Shown here piece by piece: positions 26,681-35,451 of a stretch of DNA of 64,000 nt (its first letter is position 1; every line of letters starts with the position of its first letter). The translations under genes were made by a program, and so were the position numbers. This DNA comes from Phyllobacterium endophyticum (GTDB taxonomy: Bacteria; Pseudomonadota; Alphaproteobacteria; Rhizobiales; Rhizobiaceae): contig NZ_PGGN01000001.1 of the NCBI RefSeq assembly GCF_003010935.1, forward strand, positions 620,001 through 684,000, read 5' to 3'. The notes beneath the pieces are model-generated. The model was not told the DNA's origin. It saw only the letters and a program-made list of their open reading frames with translations, and made no database searches.

Positions 26681-29628
26681 TGCGCCTCGTCCCAGTTGTG
26701 CGCCGCCCGTGCATCCACATGCAGCGGCACCGACAGCGATACTGCGGGCATCGCCGCATTCTCCATCACATGCCGGATGACCGGGATAGTCGCTTCGACT
26801 TCCTCGTCGGATGTCTCGAAGATCAGTTCGTCATGGACTTGCAGCAGCATGCGGGCGGAGAGCTTGGCTTCGTTCAACGCAGGCTCCATGCGCACCATGG
26901 CCCTGCGGATGATGTCGGCCGCCGAACCCTGGATCGGCGCGTTGATCGCGGCGCGTTCGTTGAACGCCCTGTGTGTCGGATTGGACGAGCGTATTTCGGG
27001 ATAGTGCGCGCGCCGGCCGAAAATCGTCTCCACATAGCCATGCTGGCGGGCGAACGCCTTCGTCGCTTCCATATAATCCTTGATGCCGGGGAAACGGTCG
27101 AAATAGGTGCGAATATACTGGCCGGCTTCCTCGCGTGGAATGGACAGCTGGTTGGCCAGGCCGAACGCCGAGATACCATAGATAATGCCGAAATTGATGG
27201 CTTTGGCCCGGCGTCGAACCTCCGAAGGCATGTCCTTCACCGGCACGCCGAACATCTCTGACGCAGTCATCGCGTGAATATCGATGCCATCGGCAAAGGC
27301 CTGCGTCAGCTGCGGAATTTCGGCGACATGCGCCAGTACCCGCAATTCGATCTGGCTGTAATCGGCCGATATCAGCTTGTTTCCCGGCTCGGCAATGAAC
27401 GCGGTGCGTATCTTGCGGCCCTCGCTGGTGCGGATCGGAATATTCTGCAGGTTCGGCTCGGATGATGAAAGCCGTCCCGTGGAAGTCGCCGCCATGGCAT
27501 AAGAGGTGTGCACGCGCTTGGTACGGGGATTGATATACCCGGGCAGGGCGTCAGTATAAGTGGATTTGAGCTTCGTCAACTGGCGCCAGTCGACGATCTT
27601 GCGCGGCAGTTCGTGACCTTCGGCAGCAAGGTCTTCGAGAAGCTGCGCGGAGGTGGACCATTGGCCGGTCTTCGTCTTGGAACCGCCGGGGAGACCCATC
27701 TTGCCGAACAGGATATCTCCCATCTGTTTTGGTGAGCCGATATTGATCTTCTCGCCGGCAAGCCGGTAAATATCCTCCTCGATCGCCGCGGCGGATTGGG
27801 CGAGGTCGCCCGACAGCCGCGATAATATCTGGCGGTCGACCGAAATCCCGCGCTCTTCCATGCGCGCAAGTACGGGGATCAGCGGCCGCTCCAGCCGCTC
27901 ATAAACGGACATCAGCCCATCGGCGACGAGACGCGGCTTCAGCAGACGCCAGAGCCGCAAGGTGACGTCGGCGTCTTCCGCCGCGTACTCCGTTGCCCGC
28001 TCGATGGAGACCTTGTCGAATGTAACCGACGATTTGCCCGATCCGATCAAATCCTTGTAGGCGAGCGGCTTGTGCCCCAGCCAGCGATCGCACAGACTAT
28101 CCATGCTGTGACTGCCTTCCCCGGCGTCCAGCACGTAGGAGATCAGCATTGTATCGTCGAGCGGGTGGAGGTCGATGCCGTAACGATGCATGACAAGCCA
28201 CTCGTATTTCATACTGTGCGCGATCTTCAGGACCGACGCGTCCTCCAGAAGCGGCTTCAACATGCGAAACACTTCGCGCTCGGGGATCTGGTGTGCGACC
28301 AGCCCGCCGCCGAGGAGATCGCCGTCGCCGGACACGTGGTTGATCGGGATATAAGCTGCCCGCCCGGGCCTCGTCGCCAGCGACAGGCCGACCACTTCGG
28401 TCTGCATCGGATCCGCGGACGTGGTTTCCGTGTCGAACGCTATCACGCCCGATGCCATCGCTTCGTCGATCCAGACCTGCAATGCGGCAACGTCCCGAAT
28501 GGTGGCATAGGAGCTGCGATCGATCTTGGCTGAAAGCGCCTGGTCGGTCCTCGATTTCACCAGATCCGCCGGGGTGGCCTGAATATTGCCGTTCGCGGTC
28601 TTGGGCGACGGGACATTTGCCGTCACAGGTGCCGGGGGTTTGGGAAGGTCATCCTCATTCGAGATATCGAGATCCGGCCCGTGTGCCTCTGCGACCGCTT
28701 GGATAATCACGTTCGCCGGTTCGATTTCGCTGGCGTCGACGCCTGTTGCCTCTGCCGCACGCCGCGTCAGCGCATTGAACTCCATCGCCTTCAAAAAGGC
28801 GACGAGCCTCGGGCCGTTCTGCGGTTCAAGGCTGAAATCCTCGATACCGACATCGACCGGCGTGTCGGTTTTCAGGGTTACCAGCTGGCGCGAGATGCGC
28901 GCCTGCTCGGCATATTGAATGATGTTCTCGCGCCGCTTCTGCTGTTTGATTTCGCTCGCCCTTGCAAGCAGCGTATCGAGATCGCCGAACTCCTCCAGCA
29001 ACTGCGCCGCCGTTTTGGGTCCGATGCCAGGAATTCCCGGCACATTGTCGGTCGAATCGCCTGTCATTGCCTGCAGGTCGATCATCTTTTCGGGGGGAAC
29101 GCCCCACTTCTCGATAACATCGGGAATGCGGATCTGCTTGTCCTTCATGCTGTCATACATCGTCACCAGCGGCGTGACGAGCTGCATCAGATCCTTGTCG
29201 GACGAGATGATCGTGACCTCTGCGCCCACCGCCTCGGCCTGCCGGGCATAGGTCGCTATCAGGTCATCCGCCTCGTAGCCGTCCTTTTCGATACAGGGAA
29301 GGTTGAAAGCCTTCGTGGCCTGGCGAATCAGGCCGAACTGCGGAATGAGGTCCTCCGGCGGGGCAGACCGATTTGCCTTGTAGTCGGGATAGATCTGCTT
29401 GCGGAATGTGTGGGCGGAATAGTCGAAGATCACCGCGAAATGCGTGGGAGTATCGCGAACGGAAGTATCGCGCGCTTCCCTCAATAATTTCCACAACATG
29501 TTGCAAAAACCGGAGACTGCACCCACCGGCAGGCCGTCGGATTTGCGCGTCAAGGGGGGGAGTGCGTGGTAGGCCCTGAAGATGTAACCCGAGCCGTCAA
29601 CGAGGAAGAGATGATCACCTTTTTTCAT
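26677..29628 (-). CDS. polA: DNA polymerase I
   Basis: 983-residue DNA polymerase I with all three domains. The 5'-3' exonuclease covers about 1-300 (FLVDGSGYIFRAYHALPPL, later GIPGIGPKTAAQLL). The 3'-5' exonuclease covers about 340-560 and keeps the acidic motif VIAFDTETTSADPM. The polymerase domain covers about 600-983, with SADYSQIELRVLAH, RRRAKAINFGIIYGIS and the late LQVHDELIFE. It fills gaps in repair and removes Okazaki primers. I start at the ATG giving MKKGDHLFLVDGSG; the upstream open frame has no family match. Confidence 0.96.
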   Translation of the reverse strand: MKKGDHLFLVDGSGYIFRAYHALPPLTRKSDGLPVGAVSGFCNMLWKLLREARDTSVRDTPTHFAVIFDYSAHTFRKQIYPDYKANRSAPPEDLIPQFGLIRQATKAFNLPCIEKDGYEADDLIATYARQAEAVGAEVTIISSDKDLMQLVTPLVTMYDSMKDKQIRIPDVIEKWGVPPEKMIDLQAMTGDSTDNVPGIPGIGPKTAAQLLEEFGDLDTLLARASEIKQQKRRENIIQYAEQARISRQLVTLKTDTPVDVGIEDFSLEPQNGPRLVAFLKAMEFNALTRRAAEATGVDASEIEPANVIIQAVAEAHGPDLDISNEDDLPKPPAPVTANVPSPKTANGNIQATPADLVKSRTDQALSAKIDRSSYATIRDVAALQVWIDEAMASGVIAFDTETTSADPMQTEVVGLSLATRPGRAAYIPINHVSGDGDLLGGGLVAHQIPEREVFRMLKPLLEDASVLKIAHSMKYEWLVMHRYGIDLHPLDDTMLISYVLDAGEGSHSMDSLCDRWLGHKPLAYKDLIGSGKSSVTFDKVSIERATEYAAEDADVTLRLWRLLKPRLVADGLMSVYERLERPLIPVLARMEERGISVDRQILSRLSGDLAQSAAAIEEDIYRLAGEKINIGSPKQMGDILFGKMGLPGGSKTKTGQWSTSAQLLEDLAAEGHELPRKIVDWRQLTKLKSTYTDALPGYINPRTKRVHTSYAMAATSTGRLSSSEPNLQNIPIRTSEGRKIRTAFIAEPGNKLISADYSQIELRVLAHVAEIPQLTQAFADGIDIHAMTASEMFGVPVKDMPSEVRRRAKAINFGIIYGISAFGLANQLSIPREEAGQYIRTYFDRFPGIKDYMEATKAFARQHGYVETIFGRRAHYPEIRSSNPTHRAFNERAAINAPIQGSAADIIRRAMVRMEPALNEAKLSARMLLQVHDELIFETSDEEVEATIPVIRHVMENAAMPAVSLSVPLHVDARAAHNWDEAH

Positions 29629-29801
29629 GGTGCCTACGATTAAATGATGATCGGGAAAAAGGAAATGCGGTGGTTGCGGCGTGCGGAAGAAAAAGAATAG
29701 CGCCTGAAATCGAAGCCGCCTAACAGAAATTTGCAGCTGTTGTCGCACCCGTGCAATAATGTCGGCAGGCGCAGATCATTAGCAAAAATAGGAAGATAAC
29801 A

Positions 29802-30215
29802 TTGTCCATTTCAAAGAAGCTCATTCTCCCGGTCGCTTTTGCAGGCATATTGACTGTCTCTGCCGGAGCGCAGACGCGGGATATCACCGGAACTTTTGTC
29901 AACGAATCGGGCGGCACGAAAGTCCGGTTGGTCAATTGTGATGCCGGTGTTTGCGGCACGGTCATCTGGATGAGAGAACCGGTCAAGGACGTCAAAAATC
30001 CGGATGCCTCCAAGCGCGATCGCCCCGTCATAGGCCTTCAGGCCGTGACCCTCAAGCCAACAGGCTCCGGCACCTATGCCGGCTCGCTCTATGACACGGA
30101 GAGCGGCAAGACCTATTCGGGCAAGGCAAAGCTTGCGGGAGATGATGTTGAGCTTTCGGGCTGCGTGCTTGGCGGCCTCATTTGCAAAACCTCGGTATGG
30201 AAGCGCTCTGAATAG
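29802..30215 (+). CDS. Secreted DUF2147 protein
   Basis: 137-residue exported protein of the DUF2147 family. The signal peptide (to about SAGAQ, residue 24) precedes DITGTFVNESGGTKVRLVNC, and the ending CVLGGLICKTSVWKR is the family's conserved tail; four cysteines could form two disulfides. It starts at TTG 29802 with AGGAAG 8 bases upstream, and no alternative ATG fits the signal peptide. It diverges from polA across 173 bases. The role of this family is not established; a periplasmic lipocalin-like fold is often suggested. Confidence 0.85.
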   Translation: MSISKKLILPVAFAGILTVSAGAQTRDITGTFVNESGGTKVRLVNCDAGVCGTVIWMREPVKDVKNPDASKRDRPVIGLQAVTLKPTGSGTYAGSLYDTESGKTYSGKAKLAGDDVELSGCVLGGLICKTSVWKRSE

Positions 30216-30559
30216 AGGCTGTTTTCGAGCACGCGCGCATCACGCGTTTGTTACAAAGATGTAATCTCCGGTGCCCTTGAATTGCCACGGTTTGCCCCCC
30301 AAATCCATAGGTGTCGACGTTAGATCGATGTCCGGTTTATAAGGCTCGTCCCCCGCCTAACACCGGGCTTGCGGCCAGCCTCATCCCCCTCTCCAGGGTT
30401 GACCGCAAATTGAGTGTAGTGATCTGGTCGCCTGTGGTCCCCCCGCCACGGCGGCCATTTCTTTTGGGCCTGAGGGAAGCCTTTTTTGTGCCGCGCCGCT
30501 CAAAATGCGCTAAGAAGAACTCCCCTCTCGATCCCGGCCCACAGAAATTGGAAATTGGA
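30216..30559. other. Gene-free spacer before the M20 peptidase
   Basis: 344 bases with no supported gene. A frame open from 30311 into the peptidase exists but its first 83 residues are low-complexity, proline- and arginine-rich and unlike the family. I see no strong -35/-10 pair, terminator or repeat. Confidence 0.6.
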
Positions 30560-31960
30560 ATGTCAGCTCTCGAACCTGTCTTGAACGTCCTCGACAATAA
30601 TCTCGATAAAAGCCTTGATCGGCTTTTCGAGCTGCTCCGGATCAAGTCCATTTCGACGGACCCTGCGTTCAAGGCCGATTGCCGTGAAGCAGCCGAATGG
30701 CTCGTCGATGATCTGAAGTCGATCGGCTTTGAAGCAAGCATCAGGGATACGCCAGGTCATCCCATGGTCGTCGGCCATCACGAAGGTCCAGGCCCCGACG
30801 CGCCGCACGTGTTGTTCTATGGCCATTATGATGTACAGCCGGTCGATCCGCTGGACCTGTGGGAGAATGATCCTTTCGCGCCTGCGATCAAGGAAATCGA
30901 CGGCGGCCGGAAGATTCTTACGGGCCGCGGCACGTCTGATGACAAAGGCCAGTTGATGACTTTTGTCGAGGCGTGCCGCGCTTACAAGGAAGTGCATGGC
31001 AAGCTGCCGGTGAAGATTTCCATCCTCTTCGAAGGTGAAGAGGAGTCTGGTTCGCCATCGCTGAAGCCCTTCCTGGAAGCGCACCGGGAAGAATTGAAGG
31101 CGGATTTCGCTCTCGTTTGCGATACGGGCATGTGGGATGCGGAAACCCCGGCCATCTCCGTCGGGTTGCGCGGGCTCGTTGGCGAGGAAATCGTCATCAA
31201 GGCCGCTGATCGCGATCTTCATTCCGGCATGTTCGGCGGCGCTGCCGCCAATCCTGTTCGCATATTGGCAAAGATACTTGCCGATATTCACGACGAGAAC
31301 GGCGCCGTGACCATTCCTGGCTTTTACGACGGCGTTGACGAAACGCCGACGCAGATCCTGCAGATGTGGGAAGGGCTCGGCGCCACGCCGGAAAACTTTC
31401 TCGGACCCGTCGGCCTCTCCATTCCATCAGGTGAAAAGGGCCGTTCCATCCTCGAGTTGATCTGGGCTCGGCCAACAGCCGAGTTCAACGGCATGATCGG
31501 GGGCTATACCGGCCAAGGCTTCAAGACCGTCATCGCAGCCCAGGCCTCGGCAAAAGTGTCGTTCCGTCTCGTCCACAGCCAGGATCCGGCGAAAATCCGC
31601 GGGGCGTTCCGCGCTTTCGTGCGGGCACGCATTCCAGCCGACTGCAGCGTCGAGTTTCATGAGCACGGCGCTTCGCCGGCGATCCAGCTGTCCTACGAGT
31701 CCCCGCTGCTGACGAGAGCGAAGAATGCCTTGAGCGACGAATGGCCAAAGCCGGCCGTGCTGATTGCCATGGGCGGTTCGATCCCCATCGTCGGCGATTT
31801 CCAGCGTATGCTGGGCATGGAATCGCTGCTTGTCGGTTTCGGCCTTGAGGACGATCGCATCCACTCACCCAACGAAAAATACGAGCTGAACTCCTTCCAC
31901 AAGGGTCAGCGTTCCTGGGCACGTATTCTCGACGCTTTGGCTAATCCAGCCAAAGCGTGA
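30560..31960 (+). CDS. M20-family dipeptidase
   Basis: 466-residue zinc metallopeptidase of the M20 dipeptidase (CNDP/DapE-like) group. Metal and catalytic motifs appear in order: VLFYGHYDVQPVDP (metal His and catalytic Asp) near residue 93, GRGTSDDKGQ (bridging Asp) near 125, LFEGEEESGSP (catalytic Glu pair) near 160, and DLHSGMFGG near 220 in the lid. It hydrolyses dipeptides in the cytoplasm; no signal peptide is seen. The ATG at 30560 places the protein start as in relatives. Confidence 0.9.
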   Translation: MSALEPVLNVLDNNLDKSLDRLFELLRIKSISTDPAFKADCREAAEWLVDDLKSIGFEASIRDTPGHPMVVGHHEGPGPDAPHVLFYGHYDVQPVDPLDLWENDPFAPAIKEIDGGRKILTGRGTSDDKGQLMTFVEACRAYKEVHGKLPVKISILFEGEEESGSPSLKPFLEAHREELKADFALVCDTGMWDAETPAISVGLRGLVGEEIVIKAADRDLHSGMFGGAAANPVRILAKILADIHDENGAVTIPGFYDGVDETPTQILQMWEGLGATPENFLGPVGLSIPSGEKGRSILELIWARPTAEFNGMIGGYTGQGFKTVIAAQASAKVSFRLVHSQDPAKIRGAFRAFVRARIPADCSVEFHEHGASPAIQLSYESPLLTRAKNALSDEWPKPAVLIAMGGSIPIVGDFQRMLGMESLLVGFGLEDDRIHSPNEKYELNSFHKGQRSWARILDALANPAKA

Positions 31961-32012
31961 ATATCGCCAGGCGCTGAATGCCTAGACAAGACAGAACTGA
32001 CAGGAAACGACA

Positions 32013-32630
32013 ATGACCATCCGCTTTCACCGCAATGATCTGCCAGACCTCGATAATTACCAGGTCGATGCTGTCGCTATCGATACGGAGACGCTCGGGC
32101 TCAATCCGCATCGCGACCGGCTTTGTGTCGTGCAGATATCTCCCGGTGACGGTTCGGCGGATGTCATCCAGATCGACAAGGGCCAGACGGCAGCGCCCAA
32201 TCTGGTTAAACTGCTTGGCGACGATGCGATTACCAAGATCTTTCATTTCGGCCGGTTTGACATTGCCGTGCTGTTCCAGGCTTTCGGTGTCATGGCAAAG
32301 CCGGTTTTCTGCACCAAGATCGCCTCACGCCTGGTGCGGACCTATACGGACCGACACGGCCTGAAGGACCTCTGCAGCGAATTGCTGGAAGTCAATCTCT
32401 CCAAGCAGCAGCAATCTTCCGACTGGGGTGCGCCTGAACTGTCCCCGGCGCAACTGGAATATGCTGCATCTGACGTGCTCTACCTGCATCGCCTGCGTAC
32501 GATTCTGCAGCAGAGGCTTTTGCGCGATGGCCGCTCGGAAGAAGCCGGCGCCTGTTTCGAATTCCTTCCTGTCCGCTCCAAGCTCGATTTGATGGGATGG
32601 GATGAGCAGGATATCTTTGCGCACAGCTAG
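32013..32630 (+). CDS. nrnC: NanoRNase C, DEDDy 3'-5' exoribonuclease
   Basis: 205-residue RNase-D-like exonuclease consisting of the nuclease domain alone, the size of alphaproteobacterial NrnC. The DEDDy residues are visible: AIDTETLGL (Asp, Glu) near residue 25, FHFGRFDIAVLF (Asp) near 80, and YAASDVLYLHRL (Tyr, Asp) near 150. It degrades very short RNAs and thus does the job of the missing Orn. No HRDC domain, which separates it from true RNase D. Confidence 0.9.
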   Translation: MTIRFHRNDLPDLDNYQVDAVAIDTETLGLNPHRDRLCVVQISPGDGSADVIQIDKGQTAAPNLVKLLGDDAITKIFHFGRFDIAVLFQAFGVMAKPVFCTKIASRLVRTYTDRHGLKDLCSELLEVNLSKQQQSSDWGAPELSPAQLEYAASDVLYLHRLRTILQQRLLRDGRSEEAGACFEFLPVRSKLDLMGWDEQDIFAHS

Positions 32631-32647
32631 ACCAAATGGCACGAATA

Positions 32648-33763
32648 TCACTCGGCTGAAGCGAGCGCGCCCCTCGGCGCCGGCGCGCGATCTATATAGG
32701 CCCATTGTGGGCGTCTGAACAGGAACTGGCCGTAGCCGCACCATTGGATCAACCAGTAGAGCATGACCGGGCCGAGGACGCCGCTGATCACGGTCAGGAG
32801 CGAGATCGTGCCGATATCGGTGATGATGCCGGTTTTCAGAAGAATCGTGCGGGCGATCGCCATTGGCAGGAAGAAGGCGAGGTAGACGACAATCGAATTC
32901 GCGCCGAGCCAGCGCAGCGGTTTCACGGCGGCTTCGAGAGATAGCGCCAGGCGGGCAATCAGCGCTGAAACGGACACGATAGCCAGTGCTCCGGCGCCGC
33001 CGGCGGCGAGCGAAATCAGCGGCACGCTCGCCCATCCGCCAAGTCCGCCGGAGGTCGCTGCCTCTGCCGGTATCCACGCTGCGAAAGGCAGTGGTGCCGG
33101 TGTGAAAACCAGCCAGCCATTGATCAACGCCCATGCACCGAGAATCGCAAGGGCGGTGGCCGGCCGCTGCCGCAGCCACTCCGCAAGGCGGAAGATTTCC
33201 GGCGCAAGTGCATAGCCCGCGAAGAAATAGACGAAGCGGCTGCAGAATTCGTCGACCACCAGCCATCCCGTATGGATCGGCAGCGTTTCGAGTACCGCAG
33301 CCACAGCAAGGACCAGCCAGACGTTCAGCCCCTTGACGAGCCGCGTGACGACAAAGAAAACCGGCAGCAGATAGATGAACCACAAGGTGCCGAAGGGTTG
33401 AATGAAGGCCATGAGATAGGCGGACAAAGCGCCTCCGGTACCGCTTTGCGCGACGATGCCGGGTGCCTTGAACAGAAACTGGATCGTCAGCCAGAGCACG
33501 TAGAAATAGGCGAAATGCACGATCTTGCGATCAGCATAACGCAGCCAGGAACGATCGATCACAATACCGAGAAACAAACCCGAGATCATGAAGAAATCCG
33601 GCATGCGGAACGGCTGGGCAAAGGCGACGACAGGATGCATCCAGCCGCGCGCGCCGGCCTCGGCCTCGACGCCGAGCACCGAATGCATCATCACGACGAA
33701 GATGATGCAGATACCCTTGGCAATATCCACCCAGTCGACGCGTGCCTTTTCGCCCGTGTTCAT
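32648..33763 (-). CDS. Acyltransferase family 3 membrane protein
   Basis: 371-residue integral membrane acyltransferase with about ten hydrophobic segments. The N-terminus RVDWVDIAKGICIIFVVMMHS has the family's D-x-x-K-G-I start and the membrane-border histidine, and RMPDFFMISGLFLG follows as usual. Such proteins O-acylate surface sugars, but the acceptor cannot be inferred here. I use the ATG at 33763, at MNTGEKARVDWVD; the frame is open further upstream without family similarity. Confidence 0.82.
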   Translation of the reverse strand: MNTGEKARVDWVDIAKGICIIFVVMMHSVLGVEAEAGARGWMHPVVAFAQPFRMPDFFMISGLFLGIVIDRSWLRYADRKIVHFAYFYVLWLTIQFLFKAPGIVAQSGTGGALSAYLMAFIQPFGTLWFIYLLPVFFVVTRLVKGLNVWLVLAVAAVLETLPIHTGWLVVDEFCSRFVYFFAGYALAPEIFRLAEWLRQRPATALAILGAWALINGWLVFTPAPLPFAAWIPAEAATSGGLGGWASVPLISLAAGGAGALAIVSVSALIARLALSLEAAVKPLRWLGANSIVVYLAFFLPMAIARTILLKTGIITDIGTISLLTVISGVLGPVMLYWLIQWCGYGQFLFRRPQWAYIDRAPAPRGALASAE

Positions 33764-33859
33764 GTCTTGCGTACCCCACGATCCCAGTGCTCTTTGATAC
33801 GTGAAAAATGAAAAGGGAAAGTAAAATTCGGTTGATGAACAGATCCGAACCGAAGGCAC

Positions 33860-33883
33860 AAAAAAGCCGGGCATAAGCCCGGC
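33860..33883 (-). terminator. Rho-independent terminator after the cyclase-lipoprotein genes
   Basis: Reverse strand: GCCGGGC, loop TTAT, GCCCGGC, then six T (33883 down to 33860). It is a textbook terminator for leftward transcription and lies 163 bases after the lipoprotein stop. Between them I see no gene. Confidence 0.85.
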
Positions 33884-34046
33884 GAATTGTGAACGCTAAC
33901 GCGTCCAGAGGGGAACACGCAACGAGTGTAAAATGGGAGGAGAACCACTCGTTACGCAAGGATTAAAGTAGAACTACCGAAGAAGGTTTTCAAGGGCTGC
34001 AAAATAATATTTTACGCGCGCGATGATTTGAGCAGAAAACCTCATG

Positions 34047-34232
34047 TCACTGGGTTTGCTGGCCGGAACCGGAGAACTCCTGCAGGTCCTTGCAAACGCC
34101 GTGCCCGCGCAGCTGACACCCGCCAAGGCGATACTGCGCTTCGGCGTCGGGGTTTGGATTTAGCCTCTGGAACGCCGCGCCGCTACAACCGCTCACGATC
34201 AGCGTCAAAGTTGCAAATACCAGAAAGCGCAT
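34047..34232 (-). CDS. Small putative lipoprotein
   Basis: 61-residue protein starting MRFLVFATLTLIVSGCSG, a short lipoprotein signal with cysteine 16 after V-S-G. The mature part, about 45 residues with two further cysteines (GGCQLRGHGVCKDL), resembles nothing I recognise. The ATG at 34232 has GGAG 7 bases upstream. It lies 38 bases after the adenylate cyclase gene and before a terminator, so the two are probably one transcript. Function unknown. Confidence 0.65.
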   Translation of the reverse strand: MRFLVFATLTLIVSGCSGAAFQRLNPNPDAEAQYRLGGCQLRGHGVCKDLQEFSGSGQQTQ

Positions 34233-34270
34233 TGGTCACTCCGTGAGATTGCTCTGAATTCGAGCGCCGG

Positions 34271-35191
34271 TCAGGGTTCCGCGCTGCGGCGCGTAAACCA
34301 TCGGATACTGCCAAGGACAGCCATTGCAAGCAACGGCCAGGCGGCCCAGAAAGTGCCGTGCCAGGCAAGCAGGTTGATGCAGGTGAGCGCAACGCCAAGA
34401 ATAGTGAGCATTGCCAGAACCTGGTCGATCTGTCTTGTGTTGCGAATCCACGACAGTGCGGCCAAGGTTGCAATGGCGAGAATTGGCCAGGGCGCCCAGA
34501 ATTCTCCGTCCCAGGACAGCAGATTGATGGCGAGGATGCCGGCCGAAACTGCGCCCACTACCCCATAGCTGCGCCACTTTGGTATCGCGGTGGCAGTGTC
34601 GCGGGCGGGATGGGGTTCAATTCTTGTCTCGGCCGGTGCAGTTTCCTGTTGCGCTGAACGGGAACTGTCTTCTCCGATCCTGATGGCGTAGCTGAGCACG
34701 CCACCTTCGATGTTCTTGACGGGTACCTGCCCCAGGGATTCGAAGCCAACCGCGACCTTGTTGCGTACCTGGTCATAGACGGTGCTGGATATGACGATGC
34801 CGCCCGCCGACGCGGATGCTTGCAGCCGTGCGGCGACGTTCACACCATCGCCGTAGATATCGTCGCCTTCGGCGATTACATCGCCAAGATTGATGCCGAT
34901 GCGAAACAGCATGCGCGTGTCATCGGGCCGATCGGCGTTGTAGCCCGCCACCTCGTTCTGTATGTCGAGCGCTGCGCGCACGGCCTCGACCACGCTGGCA
35001 AATTCGGCGATCAGCCCATCGCCCCAGGTGTTCACGACCCTGCCACCATGGGTTTCGATCAACCGGGACATTGCCCCACGGTATTTTTTCAGGGTGTCGA
35101 GCGTTCCTTCCTCATCGGCCCGCATCAAGCGTGTGTAGTCCTGGACATCTGCCGAGAAGATCGTCGTCAGCTTGCGGCGCGTTCCGGTCAT
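34271..35191 (-). CDS. Class III adenylate/guanylate cyclase with C-terminal membrane domain
   Basis: 306-residue cyclase. The catalytic domain (about 1-170) has metal aspartates in IFSADVQDYTRLM and WGDGLIAEF, the dimer-face segment FRIGINLGDVIAEGDDIYGDGVNVAARLQ, and the tail VKNIEGGVLSYAIRI. A charged linker leads to a membrane part (about 205-300) with two similar units, INLLSWDGEFWAPWPILAIATL and INLLAWHGTFWAAWPLLAMAVL. That is an internal duplication of a two-helix hairpin. It makes cAMP or cGMP from a membrane site; the signal is unknown. Confidence 0.88.
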   Translation of the reverse strand: MTGTRRKLTTIFSADVQDYTRLMRADEEGTLDTLKKYRGAMSRLIETHGGRVVNTWGDGLIAEFASVVEAVRAALDIQNEVAGYNADRPDDTRMLFRIGINLGDVIAEGDDIYGDGVNVAARLQASASAGGIVISSTVYDQVRNKVAVGFESLGQVPVKNIEGGVLSYAIRIGEDSSRSAQQETAPAETRIEPHPARDTATAIPKWRSYGVVGAVSAGILAINLLSWDGEFWAPWPILAIATLAALSWIRNTRQIDQVLAMLTILGVALTCINLLAWHGTFWAAWPLLAMAVLGSIRWFTRRSAEP

Positions 35192-35451
35192 GGCGTCCTA
35201 TTCTCCCAAGCTCCGTACCTGCAGGGGCCGCAGGGTATTTGTATGCAATGATATCCGCTGGAGCCTCATGTGGGAAGAGTTGGTCCGAGTCGTCTGCCCC
35301 GGTCCAGCTGCAAGCGGATTCATGCGTCCAATTCCTTGATCCCCCACATCGATTAACTGACGCGACTTTAACCGCACCTTAAATCGCCGCATTTACCCTG
35401 CAACGGGGCGTTTGCGACTATTCGGGCTTATCGGGGGCGGGACTCTCATCA

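Noticed and set aside
30311..30559. N-terminal extension of the M20 peptidase by 83 residues
   Set aside because: Low-complexity Pro/Arg-rich sequence unlike the family; the ATG at 30560 gives the normal protein start.
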